Source: Pycnopodia helianthoides
Lineage: Eukaryota > Echinodermata > Asteroidea > Forcipulatida > Asteriidae
Length of the DNA stretch: 64,000 nt
Direction of reading: 5' to 3'
NCBI GenBank assembly: GCA_032158295.1
Contig: CM063248.1
Coordinates: forward strand, 23,089,273-23,153,272
The position numbers and the translations under genes are program-made. Shown piece after piece: positions 1 to 13,100 of this stretch (positions are counted from its first letter, which is position 1; each line of letters opens with the position of its first letter). The notes under the pieces are model-generated. The model saw only the letters and a list, made by a program, of their open reading frames with translations. It ran no database searches and was not told the DNA's origin.

Positions 1-384
1 AAGATTGTTAAGCAGAGTTTTGGGTTGAAGAAGCTTTATGAAATTGTCCCCTGGTTGACCTTTTCTCAACGTTTCAGCTTTTGTTCTCTATTTATCATGA
101 GGAGTCTCCCAACAACTTCTAAAGGAAGTATGTAGTGTACTAAATATAACTACATCATGTAGAGCCAGCCTACTCTATGTGATATGACTTAAATCAAACA
201 CAAATATTATTTTAATATAAGAACAACAAGTGAAAAACAATTGTTTTCAAAATGTGTTTTAGTTTTCTTTGATAAAAATCTTTGATTTTGTTTGACTATG
301 GATTGATTTTATCCTTTGATAAATTAGTCTCTTTGTAATGTCAGTCATTTGAATATATTGTTTCACCAGTTGTATTATGTTATC
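1..384. other. dachsous intron, with the end of a MITE at 1-60
   Basis: Bases 1-60 match the 3' end of the MITE at 25162-25351 (TTAAGCAGA..., then ATGAAATTG near the edge). The rest is AT-rich intron with nothing else I can name. Confidence 0.5.
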
Positions 385-446
385 AATGATGAAGGGTACC
401 AGTCAGAGTCACATTAATGTGACTCTGACTGGTACCCTTCATCATT
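385..446. repeat. 62-bp perfect palindrome at the edge of the minisatellite
   Basis: The two halves about 415/416 are exact reverse complements. The left half is an inverted copy of the start of the 56-bp unit (GATGAAGGGTACCAGTCAGA), so the array begins with a head-to-head unit. Confidence 0.95.
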
Positions 447-866
447 TCATAATGTCGGGCTGCATGTAGGTATTGTGACTCTGACTGGTACCCTTCATCA
501 TTTCATAATGTCAGGCTGCATGTAGGTATTGTGACTCTGACTGGTACCCTTCATCATTTCATAATGTCAGGCTGCATGTAGGTATGGTGACTCTGACTGG
601 TACCCTTCATCATTTCATAATGTCAGGCTGCATGTAGGTATTGTGACTCTGACTGGTACCCTTCATCATTTCATAATGTCAGGCTGCATGTAGGTATGGT
701 GACTCTGACTGGTACCCTTCATCATTTCATAATGTCAGGCTGCATGTAGGTATGGTGACTCTGACTGGTACCCTTCATCATTTCATAATGTCAGGCTGCA
801 TGTAGGTATGGTGACTCTGACTGGTACCCTTCAACATTTCATTATATTGATATACATGCAGGTATT
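416..866 (+). repeat. 56-bp minisatellite made from a splice acceptor junction, about 8 copies
   Basis: Units start with GTGACTCTGACTGG at 419, 475, 531, 587, 643, 699, 755 and 811. The true exon continues exactly in register at 867. Each unit holds TGCATGTAG|GTATTGTGACT, a copy of the acceptor and exon start at 862. In frame, each unit ends in TAG. Confidence 0.93.
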
Positions 867-1101
867 GTGACTCTGACTGGTGCCCTGAATCGTCAACAAG
901 AATCTGTCCATACCCTGCAAGTGTTAGCAGTGGATGGTGGTGGGCAGGCTGCTCATGAGAATGCAGATATTAGTATCAGTGTAGTTGGGCCTGATGATTC
1001 ACCACCAGTCTTCTACCAATCACGCTACACTTTCTCCGTGGATGAAAATGCTCCAAGATTTCACTTCATTGGTACAATTACTGCAGCTAACGCTGATCCA
1101 A
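862..1101 (+). CDS. dchs1: dachsous exon a (partial EC repeat, then start of EC1 of the window)
   Basis: Acceptor TACATGCAG ends at 861 and donor A|GTAGGT follows 1101; both introns are phase 1. The reading frame gives the second half of one EC repeat (GALNR, LAVDGGG, DDSPPVF) and the first strand of the next (YTFSVDENAP). The exon is squeezed between two minisatellites made of its own splice junctions. Confidence 0.85.
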
Positions 1102-4100
1102 GTAGGTTACTTACTCACTTCACTCAATTAGTGCAGCTAACGCTGATCCAAGTAGGTTACTTACTCACTTGACTCAATTACTGCAGCTATTGCTGATCCA
1201 AGTAGGTTACTTACTCACTTGACTCAATTACTGCAGCTATTGCTGATCCAAGTAGGTTACTTACTCATTTGACTCAATTACTGCAGCTAACGCTGATCCA
1301 AGTAGGTTACTTACTCACTTGACTCAATTACTGCAGCTAACGCTGATCCAAGTAGGTTACTTACTCACTTGACTCAATTACTGCAGCTAACGCTGATCCA
1401 AGTAGGTTACTTACTCACTTGACTCAATTACTGCAGCTAACGCTGATCCAAGTAGGTTACTTACTCACTTGACTCAATTACTGCAGCTAACGCTGATCCA
1501 AGTAGGTTACTTACTCACTTGACTCAATTACTGCAGCTAACGCTGATCCAAGTAGGTTACTTACTCATTTGAATCAATTACTGCAGCTAACGCTGATCCA
1601 AGTAGGTTACTTACTCACTTGACTCAATTACTGCAGCTATTGCTGATCCAAGTAGGTTACTTACTCACTTGACTCAATTATGCAGCTATTGCTGATCCAA
1701 GTAGGTTACTTACTCACTTGACTCAATTACTGTAGCTATTGCTGATCCAAGAAGGTTACTTACTCACTTGACCCAATTACTGCAGCTATTGCTGATCCAA
1801 GAAGGTTACTTACTCACTTGACTCAATTACTGCAGCTATTGCTGATCCAAGTAGGTTACTTACTCACTTGACCCAATTACTGCAGCTATTGCTGATCCAA
1901 GTAGGTTACTTACTCACTTGACTCAATTACTGCAGCTAATGCTGATCCAAGTAGGTTACTTACTCACTTGACCAATTACTGCAGCTAATGTTGATCCAAG
2001 TAGGTTACTTACTCACTTGACCAATTACTGCAGCTATTGCTGATCCAAGTAGGTTACTTACTCACTTGACTCAATTACTGCAGCTAACGCTGATCCAAGT
2101 AGGTTACTTACTCACTTGACTCAATTACTGCAGCTATTGCTGATCCAAGAAGGTTACTTACTCACTTGACTCAATTACTGCAGCTATTTCTGATCCAAGT
2201 AGGTTACTTACTCACTTGACTCAATTACTGCAGCTAAGCTGATCCAAGTAGGTTACTTACTCACTTGACTCAATTACTGCAGCTAACGCTGATCCAAGTA
2301 GGTTACTTACTCACTTGACTCAATTACTGCAGCTATTGCTGATCCAAGTAGGTTACTTACTCACTTGACTCAATTACTGCAGCTATTGTTGATCCAAGTA
2401 GGTTACTTACTCACTTGACCCAATTACTGCAGCTATTGCTGATCCAAGTAGGTTACTTACTCACTTGACCCAATTACTGCAGCTATTGCTGATCCAAGAA
2501 GGTTACTTACTCACTTGACTCAATTACTGCAGCTATTGCTGATCCAAGAAGGTTACTTACTCACTTGACTCAATTACTGCAGCTAACGCTGATCCAAGTA
2601 GGTTACTTACTCACTTGACCCAATTACTGCAGCTATTGTTGATCCAAGTAGGTTACTTACTCACTTGACCCAATTACTGCAGCTATTGCTGATCCAAGTA
2701 GGTTACTTACTCACTTGACTCAATTACTGCAGCTAACGCTGATCCAAGTAGGTTACTTACTCACTTGACTCAATTACTGCAGCTATTGCTGATCCAAGTA
2801 GGTTACTTACTCACTTGACTCAATTACTGCAGCTAATGCTGATCCAAGTAGGTTACTTACTCACTTGACTCAATTACTGCAGCTAATGCTGATCCAAGTA
2901 GGTTACTTACTCACTTGACTCAATTACTGCAGCTATTGCTGATCCAAGTAGGTTACTTACTCACTTGACCCAATTACTGCAGCTATTGCTGATCCAAGTA
3001 GGTTACTTACTCACTTGACTCAATTACTGCAGCTATTGCTGATCCAAGTAGGTTACTTACTCACTTGACTCAATTACTGCAGCTATTGCTGATCCAAGTA
3101 GGTTACTTACTCACTTGACTCAATTACTGCAGCTATTGCTGATCCAAGTAGGTTACTTACTCACTTGACTCAATTACTGCAGCTAACGCTGATCCAAGTA
3201 GGTTACTTACTCACTTGACTCAATTACTGCAGCTAACGCTGATCCAAGTAGGTTACTTACTCACTTGACTCAATTACTGCAGCTATTGCTGATCCAAGTA
3301 GGTTACTTACTCACTTGACCCAATTACTGCAGCTATTGCTGATCCAAGTAGGTTACTTACTCACTTGACCCAATTACTGCAGCTATTGCTGATCCAAGTA
3401 GGTTACTTACTCACTTGACTCAATTACTGCAGCTATTGCTGATCCAAGTAGGTTACTTACTCACTTGACTCAATTACTGCAGCTATTGCTGATCCAAGTA
3501 GGTTACTTACTCACTTGACTCAATTACTGCAGCTATTGCTGATCCAAGTAGGTTACTTACTCACTTGACTCATTAATACTGCAGCTAATTTTGAACCAGG
3601 AAGGTTGAACATTGAACAACCTATTTAAAGTTATGCAATGATTTGAACTGGTTTTCCTAAAGTGAAAATGTGTAATTTAAATATATTATTTAGCAGACTG
3701 CTGTCCAATAATTGTATTGATTGTTTTTTGTTGTGATTTTCTTGTGAAGGTAATCTGGCTGTGATTTCTTACTCCATCTACTCTGGTGATCCTCAGGGAT
3801 ATTTCACCTTACATCCTGCTAATGCAGAGTTATCAGTGAACTCGCCACCAGACTATGAGCTCTATCCATTCCTGCTGCTAACCATCCAAGCTGCAAGTGG
3901 TTCACCACCCCTGTATGGACTCACTCAAGTTAATATCAGCATTGTAGATATTAATGATAACCCACCACAGTTTCTTAGCAGTAAGGAGGTAGTAGTTGTA
4001 CCAGAGAGTACATCTATTGGTAGTAGTATCTTCATTGCTGCAGCAACTGATCGTGATAGTGGATTCTTTGGATTGCTACGATATAAACTAGTATTGAATC

Positions 4101-7100
4101 CAGGTAATAAGTTTTCCATCCATCGTGTGACTGGACAGGTTATACTGGAAGAGGAAATCAGTTACAATGTACAAAGTTCATATGAGGTCATCATACAGGC
4201 TTATGATCGAGGTAGTCCAGCAAGGAAGGCTAATTTAACATTGTCTGTAGTAGTACAAGATGTGAATGATAATGGACCACAGTTTAATCCTGCTACGTAT
4301 CAGATGTCAGTCTCTGAATCAACCTCAATTAGCACACAGTTCTTACAAGTCATGGCAACTGATCAAGACCAAGGTATTAATGCACAAATCACCTACTCCC
4401 TCAAACCAAGTATTGATGCAGCCTACTTTGCCATCTTCCCTGAAGATGGTTGGGTATACACAAGACAACGTTTAGACTTTGAGTTAAGGCCAGAGTTTAT
4501 CATCGAGGTTGTTGCTTCTGATAATGGTAGTCCACCCCAGAATAGCTCAGCCATTGTTCGTATCATCATAACAGACGAGAATGACAATTCTCCTCAATTT
4601 CAACAAGAAACCTACTACTTCATCATTGATGAAAACTTAGATGCAAATGCAATGGTTGGATGGGTTGTTGCTGTGGATAGAGACTCTGGGAGGAACTCAC
4701 AACTCACATATACCTTAAGTGGAAGTGATGCATTCAACATTAATCCAAACACAGGTAAGGTTATTAGGAAGAAACTTCGAAATCAAATGACCTCTTCTCT
4801 TTATTACAATAGAACCAACAAACTTTTGAGATAAATTCATTATCAATCAAGGTTTGATCAGGGTTAAAACTTTAGGGGAAAATCCACATGACCACAGGGC
4901 TTGTAGGTCAAAACTGTTACTGGACCAGAAATTGTTTTTACAGAACCAGAATCAAAATTTTAAAAACTATCTCTCGCAGTTCTACATACATTTTTTAAAA
5001 CTATATTTGAACAAACACTGAGAAAGAACATTGATCTCATTTGTCTTCTGTAATAGGTAACTAAACTGTCACAATATCAGAATTGAGAAATATTTATCAA
5101 ACTCGAAGTGAACATTTAAACTCAAAGTCAACATTTGAACACAGTGAAGTATTCATATTGTTCAATTGAAAAACACAAGACTGCTGGATTTGACTGGTCA
5201 TAGGTTGACTGGCCCAATGCTCAAATCACTGGCCTTGGGCCTGTGGTCCAGTGTAAATGTTGAGCCCTGTTTAAGTGATTCATGCATTTGTGTAACAAGT
5301 TTAGACTTTGAACAGGATGTTGTAGTCTGGAACTATTAAAGTTACTCAGAATAATATATTGAGAATCAACTATTTTACTTATCGGAAAAAAAAATGGGAC
5401 ATTAGTGGAACTTGTGTCCTTGAGCAAGATGCTTTGCTATAATTGCTCCTCTCCACCCAGGGGTATAATGGGTACCTGCGAGGGTAGAGGTTGATATTAA
5501 AAAAGCCTTCGGAGCGCCACGGCAGCACGGGGCTGTATACTCCCCAGGGAGCTGAGAAAGATTACAGGAATGCTATTGGCCCAATGACCAGGGCACTAAT
5601 GTAAAGCGCATTGATACGTTATTGTGAAATGCGCTATATAAGAACTAGTTATTATTAATGTTATTATTATCAGTTAAAACATTGTAAATTTTATGGTTTT
5701 TCGGGCATGTAACCATGGGCCCAGGTAATGTTGGCCAAAACTTGACAATATTCTGTATGCATACTTGGCATTCCAACAGCTTCTCTTTAAAGGATGTGCT
5801 CAACAATGGTTCACAGATTTGCACATAACTTACATGGTATTAAGATGGTCATGGTGGGAAACTTCCCTGAAAATGTTTTTGCCTGAAATGCTTTAGATTT
5901 TGAGAAATGACTTAAACAATTGGTTTGGATCTCGCAATTGCAAAACCTGATGTTTGAAAACAGTGAAGACATATAAGATTGTTTTGTTTAATAAAAAAAA
6001 AGAAAAAAAGACCCAACTATTTTCTCTTAAATCAGATTACCAATTAAGCTTAAAATTTCACAGGTTTATTTCATTTTAAGTGTGGATACTGGTCTTTAAC
6101 AATTACCAACATTGTACACTTTAAAGTGCTAATATTGTCTGGTTGTGTACAACATTTACCTGAGATTATTCATGATTTGTTCTCTTGTTACATATTTGTT
6201 AAATGAGGTTTAAATTGATTTTTTATTAGGCACCATTACTACAACTGTGATGTTAGATAGAGAAACTGGAGCCAACTATAAATTGACAGTATCTGTTGCT
6301 GACCATGGTGAACCCGGTAATACTGCTTCTGCTGTTGTTTATGTCAATGTCAATGACTTGAATGACAATCAACCCGTATTCTCACAAAGTACTCAATATC
6401 ACGTGTCAGTTATGGAAGAACAAAACCCTGGAGATTTTGTTGCTCAACTGATTGCTTCCGATCTGGACAATGGGGAAAATGCTAGAATTACGTACTCTTT
6501 TCTGAGTGGTAAGTTCTTGTAATTTTTGTAATGATAAACTTTATCTTCAATCAAACTTGAATCCTTGATTCTGATTAGTCGTTCCATAGCTACAATAGTG
6601 CAATATAAACCTCTATGTTAAATGGCCCATACTAAACCCTGTTCTATAATGCGTTATTTTCAGATAACTCGTCAATTTTGCTTGAAGATAAATTTGTTAT
6701 CAACGTGTGAATATGTGAACGTAATATGAAAAAATACAGCATTTGTTTCCCACATCCAACTCAGCCTTTGGCCTTGTTGGATATGGGACACAGAAGCGTT
6801 TATGTGGTAACTAAACAATTTTGATTTTTTTTAGGGGGCATAATGGGGTGTACCATTGTTTCTGGGGGGGGGGCAAATCTGGCCACTTAAAACTGTAGTT
6901 TCCGTTTTGCATTTTTCTTAAGCAAGCCACTTTTCAACACTCTCTTTATCATTATTTTTTACAAGATTGTGAAAGAACAAATACAAATCCTCTTCAAAAA
7001 AAGTTTATTGAAATATCATTTTTTGAATCTGTTAAAAATGGACAGCAAATTGAAAAATGCACCATTTGTTTGTGCCGTTTTTCTAAAACCTTAAATATAT

Positions 7101-10100
7101 TTATTTTCAGGTGGTGAGAAATTCAATATTGATTCTTCTACTGGTTTGATCACAACTGACAGCTCTCTAGATCGTGAGAGAAGTCAAGTTCATATCATCA
7201 CAGTCAAGGCTCAAGATCACGGCAGTCCACCTCTGCAAACACAGACTCAAATTGTCGTTCGGATTCAAGATATTAATGATCATGTACCAATCGCTGATAG
7301 AGCTGTATATTCATTCACCATAGCGGAGAATATATTACCAGGTACAATGGTTGGTGAAGTCAAAGCTCATGACCAAGATGCAGGTGACAATGCAAAGATC
7401 TTCTACAGTATAGTTGATGGAAATTATAATAACGTGTTTGGTATCAACAGGACAACAGGTGTCATCATAAATACGAAGCAGGTGGATTTTGAGTCACTTT
7501 CATATTATGAACTGACTGTTCTTCTTGAGGATAATGGTCCTGTGCAACCTCAGATGAGCAGAGTCATTGTTCATATCAATATATTAGATGTGAATGATAA
7601 CACACCAGTGTTTGTAACAGATCCGATTCACTTCAGTCTGAGTGAGAATGTTCCTATAGGTCATGTAGTCTGGACATTCTCAGCATTAGATGCAGATACT
7701 GGTACCAACAGTGACATCCGATACAGTATCCTTACACCTCAGTCTATCTTCAGCATGGATGCCGTGTCTGGCGTTGTTACAACTATCGCAGACATTGATC
7801 GTGAGCTAGTTACACAATTTTTATTTGTTGTACAAGCGGAAGACCAAGCTGAAGATGAAATGGATCGTAAGTCCACCTCAGTCACAGTCAGTATACTGGT
7901 TGAAGACCGGAATGACAATTCTCCTATATTTGTATCTCGTGACTTTACACATATAAATGAGGATGAACCAGTGGAGTATCCTATCCTTCATGTACATGCT
8001 AATGATGCTGACTTAGGAGAGAATGCTCGTTTGATCTATGAGATTCGATCTGGAAATGAGGAAGGAAAGTTTGTCATGGATTCTGTTACTGGTAAGTCAT
8101 GTATCATGCTATGATTAGGTTTGGATCAGGAGAGAAACATATGCTGTAATTCTACCTGAGTAATTTTTACAGAACTCAGGGAAGTTCTGAGTATACAGTG
8201 TTTTAAACACATCGGTGAAAGGGCAAAAGCAAAAATAATATTCTTTATCCCCGGTGCAAATTTAACATCTATTAGGATTTGCTGTAATTGTTGAATTTAT
8301 TCAAAATTAAACCAGCTGGGTATGTAGCAGGTGCATGTTTGTAGTAACTCCACCAGCTTGTTTAACCAATTACACAATGATTGATAAATGATTACCTTTG
8401 TATTATGAATGTTTATTTTCTTTGTTTGACTATCCCTAGGCCTACTGTCCATAGCTCATTCCCTTGATCATGAACACGAACGTCTCTATCACCTCAACAT
8501 TACCGCCACTGACCATGGGCTCCCACCACTGACCAGCGTTCAAATTCTGGAAATCCGTGTTGAAGATGTCAATGATCTCCCTCCACATTTTGATCCCTCA
8601 TCGTATGTCATGAATGTATTTGAGAACTTGGATAGAGCTACATATGTTGGTACAGTAGTTGCAGAGGATGGGGATACAGGTAAGTGAAAAGAAGCATCCT
8701 TCTGTCATTGATGTTCCCCTGTAGTATACAGTAATTGGGGTTTTCATTGTAGGAAGCAGGCACCAGACTATTTATCTTGCTAGCCTCAGTATGGTTACTA
8801 TTATTGTTATTATTATATATTTCTGGTAATGAAACCAAAGATGTCTCATAAGCGCACTTAATCACAAGCTCGCAGGCCTGAGGAAACTTGTTACCAAGGG
8901 TGCTTGCTATGTGAACCAGAAACACCGAGGTTTAACCCCCTACTCTTCCATAATAAGTGTTCCGGGTTCTTTTATGTGCACTACCAATGCTAATACATGG
9001 GACCTATGGCTTAATGTCCCATCTGAAGGACAAAGCAATTATGGTAAAGAATCTTGCTCAAGGACACAAGTGCCACGACTGGGACTCGAACCCACACTTT
9101 GCTGATCAGAAACGCCAGAGGTTGAGTCTGGTGCTCCTAACTACTCGGACACGACCTCATTGCATTTATTTAGATAGGAGAAACGCAAGATGGTTGCACC
9201 TTGATAAAACATTCTTTTACTTGGCCACTTATGCCTGGGGTTTTGGCCATAAGCTACAGCCACTAACCGGCAATGGCAAGCTTGAATCTCCGACTTATCT
9301 CCCATGCCGAATACAATGATAAACAATCATGGCAGCCTATCTATCTCTCTTAATCCTTGTTTGTAGAACAAAAGGATAAAGGTCTGAAATTGGACATTGC
9401 ACCCAGAAAAAGAGAGATTTTGAGCATATATTTCATGACCTTCTGTCTCTGGTTTTACTGAGTAAACGAAGCAGAATACCATGCGTACATGCACTTTTCA
9501 GACATGCCTACATGCACTGCGCAGACATGCCTGCATGCACTGCGCAGACATGCCTGCATGCACTGCGCAGACATGCCTGCATGCACTGCGCAGACATGCC
9601 TGCATGCACTGCGCAGACATGCCTGCATGCACTGCGCAGACATGCCTCTGGTTTTACTGAGTAAACGAAGCAGAATACCATGCGTACATGCACTTTTCAG
9701 ACATGCCTACATGCACTGCGCAGACATGCCTACATGCACTGTGCAGACATGCCTGCATGCACTGTGCAGACATGCCATCTAGTACGTTTTTCCCGTATTT
9801 CGTACAGGCTTTCGTAAAAAAAACGGTTTTGACCACCGCCACTGCAAAATAATCCCATTAAAAAAAAACGAAAAACAGCTGTAAGTAAAGACTATGCTAG
9901 CGCTATAAGCCATGTGGTACAAAACTACTTGTGTTCAATGGTTAATGGGAATTGCAGTTACTGTTTATTGTGAGAAGTTTCTTGGTTCTTGTTTATAAGT
10001 TGATGAAGACTCAAAACCTTGAGGAAAAGTTCAATCTGATATTAAGATTTTAACTTTTATAGAGACACTTAAAGACTCAATTCTGCCTCAAAGCAAATTG

Positions 10101-13100
10101 TCCATCTGAGAATGAGTAGAAATAAAGTTTGTTTCTATGCAGTAATCCAGTGATGTGAATGTGGAATATTTAATTTTAAGCTTCATATTTCTAACTTGGT
10201 TTTCTTGTAGGTACAAATGGAGAGATAACATTTGAGATTCCATATGGCATAGCAGACAACATGTTTACTGTTGATTCAACAACTGGAGTAATAGTTACTA
10301 ATGACAGACTGGACAGAGAAGCAAAAGATTCCTATAGTATAACAGGTAATGTACCATCAATAATACCCTGCAAAATTCAAGATAGTTGATCCATTCTGTC
10401 TAGAGGAGATCATTTGGCCATGTTTAAATATGCAGTAGAGACACGGTCAAAAGTGTTTAAATATATGGGTGTTGGCGCGCAAGCTTGCACAGGGGCTAAT
10501 TTATATTAAACGCAATCAATACATTGGTACTTAATGTTTAATTGTACGTTTGTGTATGCACAAACGCGAATTGTACACCCAAGAGGACATGACAAGAATT
10601 GAAAATTTACATAACAGAAAAGTTTTTTTCCAGATTTTCCTGTGTAAAGGGCATTAATGGGAATAAAAGAGTAGTGACTGTAGTTACTGCAGGGTTGTGT
10701 TTATGCGATAAAAGACCTCGCCTTTGGCTGCCATGACCCTGCCGGTTTTAAGCGGCCAATTAAGACCTCATCGCCACTCTTTGATTTGTCTAATAAATTA
10801 TCCATACAAATTAATGTTCTGTTTTTTAAAATTTTGTTCAGTGTATGCAAGAGATGGAGCTTTTCCTGCCCGATATGATGTAGCTTCAGTTGTGGTATAT
10901 GTACAGGATGCTAACGATCATAATCCAACCTTCCTGTTAGAGTATTATGTGCTGAGTGTACCTGAAAATGAAGTGTCAAGCTTAGTCCATATTGTAGTCG
11001 CTGAGGATAAAGATATTGGTGACAATAGCCAATTGAGTTATTTCATTGTAGGTAAGTCATTGAAATTCATCCATTTCTCTCAGAAATATTCAATAGTGAT
11101 ATTTATTTCATTTTATTTTAAAGCTGCCATGTTGAAATACAAAGACTTTTATTTTACTGTATTGACCAACAATGTTATGGCTGTAAAATGTTGCTAATTG
11201 CATGGGTTCTAATTCTATGTCAAATTAGTTTTGGCAAGAAATTGAAAGAAAGTTGATGAATTGACAGTCAGCTTCAGAATGATTGCAGATGGTAAACTCT
11301 CTCACATTGGTTTAGGTGATAATAATATTATAATCTAGCTGAACTTAACATTAGTTTGGCTACATCTCTTGACTTTTGTGATCGTGCCAGCACAGAAGAC
11401 ACTCTGTGCCACTCTTGTGCTCTGTTTGGCCCTGTTAACCAGGTAAAGCCAGGGATCCTGTTTGGCCCTGTTAACCAGGTAAAGCCAGGGATCCTGTTTG
11501 GCCCTGTTAACCAGGTAAAGCCAGGGAAAGTACGGGTGACCTTTGTTCCGGTCTTGCAATTTGACATGAAAATACAAAAGTCACGTCTCCCGGTATGCAT
11601 CCGGGGAAAAGTTGCTTTGTTATTACATCATCCGGTGTTTAAGTGGTTAAGGCATGTGATTTTGTTTCCTTCACCTGTTTAAGCAGTGTGTATATGAGCC
11701 TAAGATTCTCCATACTGTTTGAATATTTGCAAGACTTGCATGGTCTGTATGTACTACATGTATACAGTAGAGCTTCAACATTATTTATTTATGTTTGTCT
11801 TGCTTTAGGTGGTAACATAGATGACTTGTTTCAACTTGATGCTGCGACCGGCCAATTATCTACAAGTGGTCCGCTTGACCGTGAAGTTACAGCACAGTAT
11901 AATCTGACTGTCCAAGCTACTGACCAGGGCGACCCTTCTAGGTCAGGAGAATCCATCGTCACTGTCAATGTCCTAGATGACAATGACAATAATCCTGTCT
12001 TCTCATCACCATCTTATCATTACCAGTTAACTGAAAGTACAGTGATAGGTGAATCTTTGTTGGTAGTAGATGCAGTTGATGCTGATGAAGGAACTAATGC
12101 TGTGGTACAATACTCATTAGATAATTCTACACTTGGTCTCTTTGGGATAGATGTCAATACTGGAGAAATCACAACTACAGGGTAGGTCGTGTGTGTTTGG
12201 AGATTATGTTTGGGTAGTTACCTTTCAAACGAGGCTTGTTGTCAGTACATGCTGACACATTTTAATTTTCCCATTGTCTTATACACATCGTACACACTGG
12301 TCGGCTCATATGCCATAAGATCGTAAACTTGACCATGCCGCACGTCCTAGAGGGGTGTCAATTGACATGGGACAGTGGTTTGATTTGAAAGGGCAGGACA
12401 TAACTCTGCCTGCATTTTTGGGGGTACAAAATGGGTCTATCAATTGTGTGTTAAAGGCCCTGTACACTATTGGTAAGATTGAAAACACAAATGTTCACAG
12501 ATTCACACATAACTTACATGACTTAAAGTAAGTAATGGTAGAAAGGGTTCCTTAAAATATTTCTGCCTAAAATGCTATCGTTTCTGAGAAATGAATAAAA
12601 CAATAGTTTTTATCGCGCGCGATAATAAATTCGATGTTTGAAAAACAGAAAACACATATTTACTATTTTCTTGTGACCTCGATGACCAATTGAGCTCAAA
12701 TTTTCACAGGTTTGTTATTTCTTGTATATGATTAATCACACAAAACATGAACTTGGTTTGCGACTGTTTTGTCAGCTCTACCAATCCTGTATAATACCTT
12801 TAAGTGTCGATGGTAGTTGAACCAAATTATACAAATTAATTGATTAAGCTGAAATTTACCCAGGCAATACCTGGACATGTAAACAACACACTATAAAAGA
12901 AACGCAAAACAAACTCTTTTAAACTGCAGTAAAAGCTTGTCAGCCTGACAACACACTGGAGGAACGTTTGTCCCAATTAAGTGCAACATTTGAGGGTTTG
13001 AAATGGTTTGTTTTCAAACAAACTGGTAACAAAAGCTTTGAGTTTAACACTGTAAATCCATTTTGTAAATATGAATATTTCCTCTGTATTTCCTTTGATT

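Noticed and set aside
1102..3580. CRISPR-like array
   Set aside because: Units are contiguous tandem repeats with no unique spacers, in a eukaryotic intron.
8957..9319. 120-codon open frame
   Set aside because: It overlaps a minus-strand SINE and has no protein-like pattern.
9455..9842. Cys/His-rich open frames on both strands (for example HACMHCADMPACTAQTC)
   Set aside because: Produced by the 23-bp repeat; open on both strands and in several frames, which real zinc-finger genes are not.
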